A DNA stretch of 64,000 nt from JABMMZ01 sp040386935 (GCA_040386935.1 JAZKEQ010000001.1:62001-126000); one strand, 5' to 3'. Positions 44,732-54,172 are shown, counted from the first letter of the stretch. The notes: a model not told the origin generated them from the sequence alone. A program made the numbers and translations.

Positions 44732-47074
44732 TTAAAAATTGATTCTGTAATTAAAATTGGGAAACAATCCCAATTGATACTGGGTCGTTATTTTACCACG
44801 CGTAACATCATACCCCTGAATAAAAATATTCTTCCTATTCGTAATATTCTGTATATCCACAAACCACTCTTGTGTAATACGCTTACCGCTTCTGCGATAC
44901 GTTACTTTAAAGTCGAGGCGAAAATAAGGATCAAATTGTTTCTCAAAAGTTTCTGCATCTATAGAGACTCTGCGTTTCTCTAATTGTGAACGGTTAAGGT
45001 CAATGGGTGTATAGCGCTTACCACCGGCCAATGTTACTTTGGTATCGAATGCCAAAACACTCTTTTTACCAAAACTCATTTCTTTGCCGGCCAACACATT
45101 CAGTATGTAATGACTGTTATAAGCGGTGCTTCTTTCTATGCCGTTGCTGCCTTTGTATTTTGAATCGTAAAGCGACAAGGTATTCAGCATATAAAAACCC
45201 TTATTGAAACTTTTTTCGAGGGTAAATTCAATGCCCTTGTTCTGCCCGGTGCCGTTATTTACTAAACTATCTGTATTGGGATTGTTAAAATCTGCCCCTT
45301 CGTTAATGGCTGAATAATACGAACTGTATGAAGTTACCGGCACATCGTATAGGTACTGATAATAAGCTTCTGTTTTCAAGCGCCACTTGCGACTCATGGC
45401 ATAATCATAGGCAATGACAGAGTGAATACTTTTGGTAAAATCAAGTGAGTGATTGGTTTCATATTTTGTGCCATTCACTTCTGTTTTCAGATAATACATT
45501 TGCATAGATTGCATCTGACTGTGCAGACCTGTAGCGATGCTAATTTTTTTCTTTTTTGTTAACTGATGCGTCAAACCCAAACGCGGTTCCACCATCTGAG
45601 AATTGTTCAACAACAGGTGCTGATAATGCAACCCTGTATTCAATGTTGTAGCTTCTGTAATTTTATACTGCCATGTTACAAACGATTGCACTAAATTGGT
45701 TTGACCTTTGTCATTTCTCAATGTATGAAAGCGGTTGTCGTAGTAAAGACTGTCGCGGAAATTGAAGCGAATGTTTTGGACATTGATACCCAAGGTATAA
45801 AAATGTCGGCTGCTGCGCTTGTAATTAAGCGTTGAAATTAATAGGTGCTTGGCCAATCCTGAATTGTCTCTGTACTCTGGTTTGCGACCGCCAGCCCAAA
45901 CAGAATCCTGAACAGTTGATACACCTGAATAGGTGGACCCTATTACTGTTTTAAGAAACAATTGTTTGGTGAAATAGTGGGTATACGAAGCGCCCAGAAC
46001 ACCCATTCGGGTACTGTATTTCAAATCGCGGTTGCTGTTGGCGTACAGATTACTGCTGTCGTTGCTGTTTTCATCACTGAAATGAATATTGCTAAAACCG
46101 CCAATACCAAAGAAAGTCAGTTTATTTTTTTTCAGTGGAATATCTATTTTCAAACTCATATCCTGATAATATGGAATGGCTGTTCCAGTGCCGAAATTCA
46201 ATCCCATTTTTTGTAAAATGGCCAGAGTTGAAAAGCGGTAATTCATCAGGTATGAGGCTTTGCTTTTCTTAGAAAACGGACCCTCGATACCGGCCTCAAA
46301 ACCATTGAATCCTATTTGACCCATGAACTCATTTTTTGTTTTATTACCACTGCGCATTTGCAAATCGAAAACCCCTGCAGTGGCATTACCATACATGGCT
46401 GGGAATGCACTGGTCATGAAATCTGATTTAGCCAATACATTGTTGTTCAATATACCCACAGGACCGCCACTGGCACCCATTGAGCCAAAGTGATTGGGAT
46501 TGGGAATATCAATACCCTCCATGCGCCACAACAAACCCTGGGGTGAGTTGCCGCGAATAATGATGTCATTGCGTGAATCGTTGTTGCCCACTACACCCGC
46601 AAAATTGCTGGCCATACGCGCAGGATCGTTGCGACTACCGGCATAGCGTCTGGTATCTTCTATATTAAAACTTTTGGCGCTCAGGGAAATATTGTCGTTG
46701 TTCACCCCGTTCTTTTTTGCACTTACGGCAAAGCCTTTTATCTCGGCTAATTTTTCTGATAGTTCAATCTCAAGCACAGTTTGTTTTCCGCTCACGTGTA
46801 TCAAATTATTGACTGAATAGTCGGCATAGCCGATGCGACTTACTTTAACACTGATACGCCCTATCGCAACGTTTTGTATGAGAAAATACCCGTTACTGTC
46901 GCTTTTGGTTGTGGCCAACACGCGTTCGCCTTCCACTATTTCAATAATGGCATCGCCAATAGATTGCTGCGACTGTACATCCGTAATTCTTCCTTTTACG
47001 TCTTGCGTATAAGATTGTGCCGACAGTTGAAAACTGCCCAACAAGAGAAGGATTAATAAAATGAGTTGTTTCAT
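44732..47074 (-). CDS. TonB-dependent receptor with carboxypeptidase-regulatory-like domain
   Basis: The start is placed at the ATG at 47072-47074 (MKQLILLILLLLGSFQLSAQ signal peptide), giving 780 aa; an upstream ATG eight codons earlier lacks signal character. Residues about 25-115 are a CarboxypepD_reg-like domain, followed by the plug (NDIIIRGNSPQGLLWRMEGI) and a C-terminal barrel ending RINF. There is no SusD partner, so the substrate is open (siderophore, vitamin or glycan). It sits downstream of a Crp/Fnr regulator gene on the same strand, a possible control link. Confidence 0.9.
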   Translation of the reverse strand: MKQLILLILLLLGSFQLSAQSYTQDVKGRITDVQSQQSIGDAIIEIVEGERVLATTKSDSNGYFLIQNVAIGRISVKVSRIGYADYSVNNLIHVSGKQTVLEIELSEKLAEIKGFAVSAKKNGVNNDNISLSAKSFNIEDTRRYAGSRNDPARMASNFAGVVGNNDSRNDIIIRGNSPQGLLWRMEGIDIPNPNHFGSMGASGGPVGILNNNVLAKSDFMTSAFPAMYGNATAGVFDLQMRSGNKTKNEFMGQIGFNGFEAGIEGPFSKKSKASYLMNYRFSTLAILQKMGLNFGTGTAIPYYQDMSLKIDIPLKKNKLTFFGIGGFSNIHFSDENSNDSSNLYANSNRDLKYSTRMGVLGASYTHYFTKQLFLKTVIGSTYSGVSTVQDSVWAGGRKPEYRDNSGLAKHLLISTLNYKRSSRHFYTLGINVQNIRFNFRDSLYYDNRFHTLRNDKGQTNLVQSFVTWQYKITEATTLNTGLHYQHLLLNNSQMVEPRLGLTHQLTKKKKISIATGLHSQMQSMQMYYLKTEVNGTKYETNHSLDFTKSIHSVIAYDYAMSRKWRLKTEAYYQYLYDVPVTSYSSYYSAINEGADFNNPNTDSLVNNGTGQNKGIEFTLEKSFNKGFYMLNTLSLYDSKYKGSNGIERSTAYNSHYILNVLAGKEMSFGKKSVLAFDTKVTLAGGKRYTPIDLNRSQLEKRRVSIDAETFEKQFDPYFRLDFKVTYRRSGKRITQEWFVDIQNITNRKNIFIQGYDVTRGKITTQYQLGLFPNFNYRINF

Positions 47075-47119
47075 GTCAGCAAAACTATGGTGGGTCAAAA
47101 TAACAACAATTGACTTTTG

Positions 47120-47704
47120 TTAATTTATCGCCACGTTCATCGATTTTCTTATCCGACTAAGGCTTTCAGGTTTAATGCCTAGAAATGAGGCAATGTGTTG
47201 CAATTTGGTGAGCTGAAATAATTCAGGATTGTTTTGCAACAATTCGAGATAGCGCTCTGTGGCCGTTTTGGTCAGCAGGCTGATTTGCTTTTCCTCTTTG
47301 TATTGAAGGTAGCGTTCGGCATTGATGCGACCAAGTCTTTCGCCTGTTGCAGAGCAACTGTAAGCTTCATTCAAATCGGCATACGAAATACTCAACAGGG
47401 TGAGATCATCAATGGCTTCGATGCTGAGATTGGAAGGTGTTTGAGAAATAAAGGAGCTGTAGCTGCTGCAGAAACCCGGTGCTGAACAAAACTCAACCGA
47501 CACATCATCTCCTTCTGAAGTAATGGTAAACAGTCGTACTGAACCGCTAACAATAAAGGATAAATAGTTTTCGGTATCGCCTTCGCTAATAACGATGCTG
47601 CCTTTGCGAAATCTCCGTTCAATGAGTTTACTTTGAAAAAGCTCCCAATCACTATCAGAGAGTATTGCCTGTTGGTCGAAGTATGCGCGAACAAGGGCTT
47701 TCAT
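47120..47704 (-). CDS. Crp/Fnr-family transcriptional regulator
   Basis: The protein is 194 aa. An N-terminal cyclic-nucleotide-binding fold (FRKGSIVISEGDTENYLSFI, SGSVRLFTI) covers residues 1-120; a C-terminal HTH has the LTKLQHIASFLGIKPESLSR recognition helix. It lacks the typical Fnr Cys cluster. Similar short Crp-like regulators are frequent in Bacteroidota. The neighbours are a desaturase and a TonB receptor. Confidence 0.9.
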   Translation of the reverse strand: MKALVRAYFDQQAILSDSDWELFQSKLIERRFRKGSIVISEGDTENYLSFIVSGSVRLFTITSEGDDVSVEFCSAPGFCSSYSSFISQTPSNLSIEAIDDLTLLSISYADLNEAYSCSATGERLGRINAERYLQYKEEKQISLLTKTATERYLELLQNNPELFQLTKLQHIASFLGIKPESLSRIRKSMNVAIN

Positions 47705-47720
47705 TTGAGGCGTAGTTGTA

Positions 47721-48791
47721 TTAAGCGTTGCCCATGGCTCTCAAGTGTGCCACATGCGATGCAATGGCGTAGCGCGCTTTAGAATGCTCTAAGTAAGGGA
47801 TATTGTATTCCTTACACACATTCTTCACGATTTCGCTCAATGCAGGATAGTGAACGTGAGAGATATTTGGGAACAGGTGATGTTCTACTTGGAAATTCAA
47901 ACCGCCTGTGAACCAACCCCAGAATTTGCTTTTAGTAGCAAAATTGGCAGTGGTTTTTAATTGGTGAACCGCCCATTCGTCTTCAACCTTACCTGTAACA
48001 GGATTGGTTTCAGGGAAATGAGTTTCTTCAACCGTGTGAGCCAATTGGAACACCACACTCAATACGATACCGGCAAAGAAACCATAGGTTAAGAAACCTA
48101 TTACCCATGCAGTAATACCAACAGTATAAATAGGAATGGCCACGAACAATACAAGGTGCAAGGCTTTGAAACCCCAGAAAGTAAAGTGATCTGCCATGGT
48201 CATTTTTTTGATGGGCATATCGCCTACTTTTTTGGTAAAGTATTTTTTATAGTCGGTAAAGAATATCCAGTAGATGTATAACAAAGAGTAAGCAGCTAGG
48301 AAATAGATGTGCTGATACTTGTGTATTTTGTAGTGTTTTTGAGTTTCGCACAAACGCAGGAAAGGGCGGGCGTTGATGTCATCATCTACCCCATCGATAT
48401 TGGTGAATGTATGGTGAACGATGTTGTGTTTCGTTTTCCACATAAACACATTGGCACCAAGGAAATTAAGGGAAAGGCCGGCCAGTTCATTCAGCCATTT
48501 TTTAGAGCTGAAACTGCCGTGTGCACCATCGTGCATAATATTGAAACCGATGGCAGAGGTAAGCGCGCCCAGTATAAGGCATTCGAAGAGGTTGAGAACA
48601 AGAAATTCAGATGTAAAAAAAACAAGGTGAATGTAAACAAATAAAAAGCTGGCAACAAGGATAATGGCTTTAGAGTAAAGCTTGATATTGCCGGTCTTGG
48701 TTGTTTTTACTTTTTCAAAATATTCGTTCACTCTATTTCTCAATTCAGAGTGAAAAGAATCAGTTGGATTTAAAAACTTAGGTACTATCAT
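47721..48791 (-). CDS. Membrane fatty acid desaturase
   Basis: The start is the ATG at 48789-48791 (MIVPKFLNPTDS, 356 aa); the longer frame would begin at TTG inside the promoter -7 box. Three His boxes are visible: MHDGAHGS, KHNIVHHTFTN and QVEHHLFPN. These are typical of acyl-lipid/acyl-CoA front-end desaturases. Four or more membrane segments. Neighbouring crp suggests co-regulation, possibly with temperature or membrane fluidity (guess). Confidence 0.92.
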   Translation of the reverse strand: MIVPKFLNPTDSFHSELRNRVNEYFEKVKTTKTGNIKLYSKAIILVASFLFVYIHLVFFTSEFLVLNLFECLILGALTSAIGFNIMHDGAHGSFSSKKWLNELAGLSLNFLGANVFMWKTKHNIVHHTFTNIDGVDDDINARPFLRLCETQKHYKIHKYQHIYFLAAYSLLYIYWIFFTDYKKYFTKKVGDMPIKKMTMADHFTFWGFKALHLVLFVAIPIYTVGITAWVIGFLTYGFFAGIVLSVVFQLAHTVEETHFPETNPVTGKVEDEWAVHQLKTTANFATKSKFWGWFTGGLNFQVEHHLFPNISHVHYPALSEIVKNVCKEYNIPYLEHSKARYAIASHVAHLRAMGNA

Positions 48792-48809
48792 TAATTTAAT
48801 AAATTGGTG

Positions 48810-48817
48810 CAAAAATA
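48810..48817 (-). promoter_or_regulatory. -7 promoter element of the desaturase gene
   Basis: TATTTTTG on the minus strand, a full TAnnTTTG match, 19 bases upstream of the ATG. It decides against the longer TTG-started frame. Confidence 0.75.
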
Positions 48818-48915
48818 GGCTTAATTTTCGATAATTTTACTCAATCCCTCCAAAGCGCTTATATACAGGACGAAAGAAGGCGAAAGAAAGATTTTAAATA
48901 TTTTTGAAAATATTT

Positions 48916-48945
48916 TTTGTAATTTAAGAAATATATCTATTTTTG
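48916..48945 (+). promoter_or_regulatory. Promoter of tRNA-Val
   Basis: TTTG (48916-48919), an 18-bp spacer, TATTTTTG (48938-48945). The tRNA starts 13 bases later. Confidence 0.75.
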
Positions 48946-48957
48946 CACTCCCTAATC

Positions 48958-49032
48958 GGGAGCTTAGCTCAGCTGGTTCAGAGCATCTGCCTTACAAGCA
49001 GAGGGTCACTGGTTCGAACCCAGTAGCTCCCA
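48958..49032 (+). tRNA. tRNA-Val (anticodon TAC)
   Basis: 75 nt. Acceptor GGGAGCT/AGCTCCC, D-arm AGCTCAGCTGGTTCAGAGC-like, anticodon stem CTGC/GCAG with loop CTTACAA (anticodon TAC), T-arm ACTGG-TTCGAAC-CCAGT. Discriminator A, no encoded CCA. Immediately followed by a terminator and a GIY-YIG gene. Confidence 0.95.
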
Positions 49033-49034
49033 CT

Positions 49035-49063
49035 AAAACCTCGCAAAACGCGAGGTTTTTTTT
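49035..49063 (+). terminator. Terminator after tRNA-Val
   Basis: AAAACCTCGC (49035-49044), loop AAAAC, GCGAGGTTTT (49050-49059) and a T-run. Two bases past the tRNA. Confidence 0.85.
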
Positions 49064-49071
49064 ATGTTAAA

Positions 49072-49323
49072 ATGTTTCTCGTCTATATCCTTTATTCAAA
49101 ACTCAAAAACAAATATTACATCGGTTTCACCGGAGATGAAATCAATGAACGCATTAGAAAGCACAATTCCGACCATAAGGGTTTCACAGGTGGTACAGGA
49201 GATTGGGAGTTAAAATATTCTGAGATATTCAATTTAAAAACAGATGCTTTAAAAAGGGAAAAACAAATTAAGAATTGGAAAAGCAGAATTATGATTGAGA
49301 GATTAATCAATAAAGAAGTTTAG
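49072..49323 (+). CDS. Small GIY-YIG nuclease next to tRNA-Val
   Basis: This 83-aa protein has the GIY-YIG fold: VYILYSKLKNKYYIGFTGD (the two Tyr motifs), a middle Arg helix (NERIRKHNSDH) and the conserved Glu late in REKQIKNWK. It is a single-domain member of the UvrC-N-like GIY-YIG group. It lies between an intact tRNA-Val and a tRNA-like remnant that begins at its 3' end. Such small nucleases are common beside tRNAs in Bacteroidota; whether this one is mobile is unproven. Confidence 0.9.
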   Translation: MFLVYILYSKLKNKYYIGFTGDEINERIRKHNSDHKGFTGGTGDWELKYSEIFNLKTDALKREKQIKNWKSRIMIERLINKEV

Positions 49324-49370
49324 CTAAGCTGGTTCAGGCCTCCCGACTGCAAGTCGGGAGGCTCCCACTT
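49320..49370 (+). pseudogene. tRNA remnant after the GIY-YIG gene
   Basis: TTAGCTAAGCTGGTTCAG (49320-49337) matches the D-arm region of tRNA-Val at 17 of 18 positions, and GCTCCCACT (49361-49369) matches its 3' end. Between them is a perfect 11-bp hairpin GCCTCCCGACT-GCA-AGTCGGGAGGC shaped like an anticodon arm with GCA loop (Cys). The T-arm is missing, so it is not a functional tRNA. It overlaps the last codon of the GIY-YIG gene. Confidence 0.7.
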
Positions 49371-49380
49371 ATAAAAACAC

Positions 49381-49403
49381 AAATCCGCCCTCAAGGCGGA
49401 TTT
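49381..49403 (+). terminator. Terminator-like hairpin after the GIY-YIG/tRNA remnant
   Basis: AAATCCGCC (49381-49389), loop CTCAA, GGCGGATTT (49395-49403) then T-run. Same ATCCGCC core as the hairpins near the other tRNAs. Confidence 0.7.
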
Positions 49404-49415
49404 TTTGTTTTTGTA

Positions 49416-49460
49416 GCCCTGTGTTGTTCCCGAAGCGCAGCAAGGGCGCTAACACAGGGC
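49416..49460. repeat. Nested inverted repeat downstream of the tRNA-Val unit
   Basis: GCCCTGTGTT (49416-49425) and AACACAGGGC (49451-49460) are perfect arms around AGCGC (49434-49438) / GCGCT (49446-49450). Non-coding. Confidence 0.65.
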
Positions 49461-49590
49461 AGTAAGCGCCCAAAAATTCTCAAAAGCACCTTGTATCCCT
49501 TATATAAATAAATTACGTTACTTGGGGTTGGTTACTAATTTGTTTGCCACCTAGGTTGGGCAATATTGCTGGTGAAATTAAGTATCTATC

Positions 49591-52500
49591 CTATTTAATA
49601 ATCTCTACTACCCCTTTATATTCATGTAATACATTAAAAATGTCCCTGATTTCAGATTTGTAAACATAAATACCTGTCATGGATTTACTTGGCTCCCATT
49701 TTTCTTTAACATCATAAGAGTCAAATAATTTCTCACCCCAACGATTGTATATCTCAATGTGAAATTCTTTTACAAATTCATGTTGATTTTCGTTTATACC
49801 AAATCCATCATTTATATTATTACCATCAGGACTAAACACATTTGGAAAATAAAAATCAATTTTATTCAGCACAGGTATAAGTTGTGACATTGTATCGAAA
49901 CAAACATTGTAATTTGAAGCTATAAGTGTCACTAATGAGTACTCAGGTTTCTGGAAATAATAATAAGTATTCTTTCTATGCAATGTATCCCCGTTACTAA
50001 ACAGCCACAACCAATCTGTACTTTTTTGGGATTGATTACTGAAATAATATTTCAAATTTCCATCTGTACTTAGATTTGCAAACTGAAAACTTGCAAGAGG
50101 CTTTTCAAAAATACCTATAACTGTACTATCGCTACCTGGGCATTGGGAATCGGAAAGATATCTTAAAGATATTTTCTTGCTTCCAATCATCTCAAAAAAG
50201 AGACTTACAATACTATCATTGGCAGGGATTACTTTATTGTCAATCATCCATTGATAATTATTTATTTTAATACCACTGGCTTTGAAACTTACTTTTGTAG
50301 AATCCCCTAAACAATAACCTGAAGTTTCTAATTGCCCACTTGGATTTTTAATTATATTTATATACTGAAAGACCGTATCCTTACAGCCCCCCTTAGATAT
50401 TCCAGTTGCTTGAATTTTGTATTTGGCAGGCTGAGAATAGACATGATTTAAATTTTTAGAGCCGGTTATCACTTCAAAAAGCAAATCGCCCCAATTACAA
50501 ATAATCGAATCTGCATTTAGAGAACTAACTTGTAAATTTGCATTATGGCCGTAAAAGCATTGCATAATGTCTGACAAAATAATATCTGTCTGTGGATTTG
50601 GATAGATAGATATGCTTTTGTTAAAACTGTCTTTACACCCAAATTGTGTTTTAGTTATACTTTTTAATATATACTCACCGCTTTGAGCATACCTATGTGG
50701 TACAGACACCCCACCTTTGCTCTTGTAGATTGTGCTATCCCCCATTAGCCATTCACAATCAGTTGTTCCAGTCGATGCACTTTTCACAATAATAAGATTA
50801 TCGTTCAGACATTGACTGGTGTCATTTATTGAAAATAGCGCACTCTCAACTGGATAAACAGAAATAGCAGTATCTTCAGTTGTCTTACAACCATTTTTGT
50901 TAAAGGCTTCAATATAAATATAATGATTACCTGCAATATCAAATTTGATAAATAAGGAATCCCTTTCATTAAAAATCAGGCTATCTGAATTATTTCTAAA
51001 ATACCAATAATTAGTACTATCAGTGTTGATACTATTATTTACGACAAAGAAACTCGAACTTTTTACACATTGTATAGTGTCAGATAAGGAAATTCTGATC
51101 TCAGGCTTCTCCCATGCTTTTATTTTAAAAGTATCTGAACTTGAACAACCGTAGATACTTGTATCACTTATTACTGCTAAATAATCACCCTTCAAAAATT
51201 TAAATTTTTGCGTATTTAAAGTTGAATCAGAAAACAATCCATTGCTAAAATGAATGGTCCCCTTCTTCATGAAACGGGTAGTGTCTTTAAAATTAACAAC
51301 TAATGGCTCACAACCTTGATATTCCTCAAAATTGTTTTCAGTTTTTTTCGATGTATATCCGTTTATATCATACTGTATATTTGTATTAGGAAAATATTTT
51401 AGAAGTAATGAGTCTGAATAAACATTGAAATTCGGACATGCCTCATTCCCAATTGTAGTTGTCCAAGAGGCTGAAACGGGATTATCTTTCCGAATATAAT
51501 CAACATTCGTTTGTGATATTGCTGAGGCTGTTCCTGAAGAGAAATTTAACGTATCACCTTTACCATTTAACCAATTATAGAGTATTCTTGTCGTATTAAT
51601 AAAACTGTCTTTGACATGAACTTGAGATTTCTCACAATAAGGTGTAACTGATTTTACGGATGAAATTTTCTTAGGGATTAATGCAGAAAAAATACTATCC
51701 CCTGTCTTACTATAGCTATTGCAATCCGGATTCAACGCTTTAATATTGAAATAGTAATTTCCGGTTTGTTTATATGAATGCTTAATAGTATATACAGGCA
51801 GCAAAGGATAATTGTATTCTAAACTATCTCCATCACCAAAATATATTGTTAAATGTCTGAAAGTTGTATCTACAAAGATTTTAAAAATACCAGTGTCTCT
51901 ACAAGGATTATTTGTGAGCCCTGATGTAAAATACAATTTATAATAGGGTTGATAGACCGTAGGAAATCCTGCTATATTAATATCTTTATCTGTTAAGACA
52001 ACTTTAAAATCACAATAAACCCCTGTCAAATTGGGTCTATTGACGCAACACAATTGACTATAGTATTGGTTAATCATTGTATAAATTTTCCCATCCGGCC
52101 CAATTTGCAACCCAATTGCATATTGATTATTCACAAAACGAGTTATCAATGATTTGCTAAGTGAATATCTGTTTATCTGGTATAATTCCCCCCGATTATC
52201 ATTGGCATTATTAACTTTAATTGATCCAACTGACAATAAATATATCAATGAATCATTTGGAGATACTTCGGCAAAGTAATAGTTCGCATTAATAATATCT
52301 TTCCTATTGGATCTAAAAATATCATTAAATGTCATCAATACTGTTGGATTTTGTAGTCCACCGGTTTGATTGTTAAATTCATACATAAATACGCATCCTG
52401 CTTTTGTTGTAATTGAATCAATTCCTGTTGAAATAAGATGCTTGCCGTCATGTGTAAACTTAAAATGACTGTAATTTGCGGTACCTCCTCCGATACTTTT

Positions 52501-53187
52501 ATAAATGCTTGTTGATAACAAATCTACTTTATTGCTGAATACTCCACTACTTATAACTGGAGAGGGTATTATTCCTGTATCTTTTATCAAATATGCATGA
52601 GCTGTTGTATTGTTAACCCCATGAACTAGCCAAATATCATTCTTGTTTTGATGAAAAGTATAAGCTAAACAATTGTTCCCGGCACCAGAATCTAAAACTA
52701 TATCTTTTTTTGTTACCTCACCAAGACCGTTATCTCCCCATAAATCAATTATTGCATAATATGTTTTTTGACTATTTGAACAAACAACCTGATTGCATCC
52801 GCGTTGGTAAAAAAAATATATGTACCGCGTATTGCCAGCCATTGGAATCAATGCGGCCATATATAATGAATTATCATAACCATATTTGTCAAAGGCTCCA
52901 TTCTTAAGTAATTTATTGTTTTTATTCCATAAATAATTGCCGTTCCCGTAAATTATTAAGTTGCCATTACAATCACTATATGATGCACAGTTAAATGCAG
53001 CCGATGACAACTGATCAGTATCATTTGCAATAGCTGTTTTTATAGTACTGGGAGGAACAGTATTGAAAGTGATTCCACTGTGCCACCCTAAGGCCCAATT
53101 ATTATTATGTTGTCCTTGTAAAATAAAAACATGTAAGCAGAAAATTAATATAATCTTCCGCTTAGATATTTTATAAAGAAAATACAC
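49591..53187 (-). CDS. Large PKD-type exported protein with type B (CHU_C) T9SS sorting domain
   Basis: The protein is 1198 aa with an N-terminal hydrophobic signal segment (about residues 11-25). The N-terminal third is propeller-like, opening NNWALGWHSGITFNT, a start I have seen in other Bacteroidota exported proteins. Several PKD-like beta modules follow (DGDSLEYNYPLLPVYTIKHS type, many Cys). The C-terminus FYFPNVFSPDGNNINDGFG with IEIYNRWGEKLFDS and GIYVYKSEI is the type B sorting domain found in gliding adhesins such as SprB-type proteins. Surface display is expected. It is the longest complete gene in the window. Confidence 0.85.
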   Translation of the reverse strand: MYFLYKISKRKIILIFCLHVFILQGQHNNNWALGWHSGITFNTVPPSTIKTAIANDTDQLSSAAFNCASYSDCNGNLIIYGNGNYLWNKNNKLLKNGAFDKYGYDNSLYMAALIPMAGNTRYIYFFYQRGCNQVVCSNSQKTYYAIIDLWGDNGLGEVTKKDIVLDSGAGNNCLAYTFHQNKNDIWLVHGVNNTTAHAYLIKDTGIIPSPVISSGVFSNKVDLLSTSIYKSIGGGTANYSHFKFTHDGKHLISTGIDSITTKAGCVFMYEFNNQTGGLQNPTVLMTFNDIFRSNRKDIINANYYFAEVSPNDSLIYLLSVGSIKVNNANDNRGELYQINRYSLSKSLITRFVNNQYAIGLQIGPDGKIYTMINQYYSQLCCVNRPNLTGVYCDFKVVLTDKDINIAGFPTVYQPYYKLYFTSGLTNNPCRDTGIFKIFVDTTFRHLTIYFGDGDSLEYNYPLLPVYTIKHSYKQTGNYYFNIKALNPDCNSYSKTGDSIFSALIPKKISSVKSVTPYCEKSQVHVKDSFINTTRILYNWLNGKGDTLNFSSGTASAISQTNVDYIRKDNPVSASWTTTIGNEACPNFNVYSDSLLLKYFPNTNIQYDINGYTSKKTENNFEEYQGCEPLVVNFKDTTRFMKKGTIHFSNGLFSDSTLNTQKFKFLKGDYLAVISDTSIYGCSSSDTFKIKAWEKPEIRISLSDTIQCVKSSSFFVVNNSINTDSTNYWYFRNNSDSLIFNERDSLFIKFDIAGNHYIYIEAFNKNGCKTTEDTAISVYPVESALFSINDTSQCLNDNLIIVKSASTGTTDCEWLMGDSTIYKSKGGVSVPHRYAQSGEYILKSITKTQFGCKDSFNKSISIYPNPQTDIILSDIMQCFYGHNANLQVSSLNADSIICNWGDLLFEVITGSKNLNHVYSQPAKYKIQATGISKGGCKDTVFQYINIIKNPSGQLETSGYCLGDSTKVSFKASGIKINNYQWMIDNKVIPANDSIVSLFFEMIGSKKISLRYLSDSQCPGSDSTVIGIFEKPLASFQFANLSTDGNLKYYFSNQSQKSTDWLWLFSNGDTLHRKNTYYYFQKPEYSLVTLIASNYNVCFDTMSQLIPVLNKIDFYFPNVFSPDGNNINDGFGINENQHEFVKEFHIEIYNRWGEKLFDSYDVKEKWEPSKSMTGIYVYKSEIRDIFNVLHEYKGVVEIIK

Positions 53188-53210
53188 TAGTTATTAATTT
53201 CAAAATTTAA

Positions 53211-53576
53211 CTACCACGCTGCGTCTTTATACAAAATTGCTCCACCAGTTTCAGCTTTTTCACAGCTCATTTCATGATCCGTATTCCAATAAACTTTCCA
53301 ATAGGTGGGCTCATCATCTTTTATCATTACTATTTCCATAGTATCGGAATTATTTACCCATTTCCATGTACCATCTCCCCCATAAACACCACCAGCCTTA
53401 AAAGTATGCACTATTGAACCACCCTTATTATACCAGGTTTTAGGCGTCAATGTCGTTTTATTCAATGTTTTCGCAGGCGTTACCGGATCATCAGTTTTTG
53501 CTTTACAGGCAGAAAAACTCAAGATTAAAACCGGCACCAATGCCAGAACCAGATTTTTTAAAATTGATTGATTCAT
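53211..53576 (-). CDS. Small lipoprotein, unknown function
   Basis: This 121-aa protein has signal peptide II with lipobox LSFSAC (about residue 24). The mature part contains two Trp-rich strands (TPKTWYNKGG, GTWKWVNNSD, PTYWKVYWN) and resembles small lipocalin-like Bacteroidota lipoproteins. It is 23 bases upstream of the large exported protein on the same strand, so they may be co-transcribed. Confidence 0.7.
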   Translation of the reverse strand: MNQSILKNLVLALVPVLILSFSACKAKTDDPVTPAKTLNKTTLTPKTWYNKGGSIVHTFKAGGVYGGDGTWKWVNNSDTMEIVMIKDDEPTYWKVYWNTDHEMSCEKAETGGAILYKDAAW

Positions 53577-53963
53577 ATTATTTTTTCTTTTTTCAAATAT
53601 ATTAATAATTTTTATATAAGCAATTTTATTGCAGTCGTAGCCAAAGACCTTTCAAAACAATAATTTATATCAAATTCCACAAGACACATAAATACTTTTC
53701 TTTAGTTGTTTATATCAAATATATTAATAGTTCTACTCTTAATATATTAATACTGCAATCTTAAAGGGTGTTTTTCACCAACAACAAACTTTACACAATA
53801 TTTTAAAAATTTATTGACACTCTTTGCATCAGTCATACAGTAGATACATGGCTATATTATTCCCGATGTTTCGGGATCAACAATTTCGAAAAAAGTGAAA
53901 CGCTAAGCTATATATATCATAACTATATTGACATTTAATCTAAAATGAAAATGCCAAATATTG
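53577..53963. other. A+T-rich gap before the 21-bp repeat array
   Basis: No coding frame. It contains a small hairpin TCCCGA-TGTT-TCGGGA (53861-53876) and otherwise A+T-rich sequence. Confidence 0.5.
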
Positions 53964-54172
53964 GATTTTGTCGCCACTATATTTCATCTTATCGCCATTG
54001 TATAACATCTTGCCGCCAAGGCATTATACCTTATCGCCATTAGTATTTATCTTGTCGCCATAGTATTTCACCTTATCGCCACGCTTCTATATCTTGTCGC
54101 CACTGTTATATACCTTACCGCCATGGGATTATATCTTGTCACCACTATATTCTATTTTATCGCTCAAATAGC
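53964..54172. repeat. Ten-unit array with strict 21-bp period
   Basis: A conserved core CTTRTCGCCA recurs ten times at exactly 21-bp steps (core ends at 53976, 53997, 54018, 54039, 54060, 54081, 54102, 54123, 54144 and 54165), while the other bases vary. Units alternate ATCTTGTCGCCA and ACCTTATCGCCA in the second half, a 42-bp higher order. Read on the minus strand one frame gives repeated G-D-K-[IVM] heptads, but with three or four stop codons, so it is not an intact gene. No CRISPR layout, since the varying parts are short and the conserved core is 10 bases. Confidence 0.8.

Noticed and set aside
46811..46822. GACTGAATAGTC inside the TonB receptor gene as a regulatory site
   Set aside because: Identical to site 1, but it encodes part of the conserved regulatory-like domain (ADYSV), so chance is a good explanation. 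Mentioned only as a doubtful member.
49320..49370. Functional second tRNA after the GIY-YIG gene
   Set aside because: No T-arm, and the acceptor stem is incomplete. Kept as a remnant.
53964..54172. Possible CRISPR array
   Set aside because: The conserved unit is only about 10 bases in a 21-bp period, with no constant repeat of 24-40 bp, no unique spacers of similar length, and no cas genes nearby.
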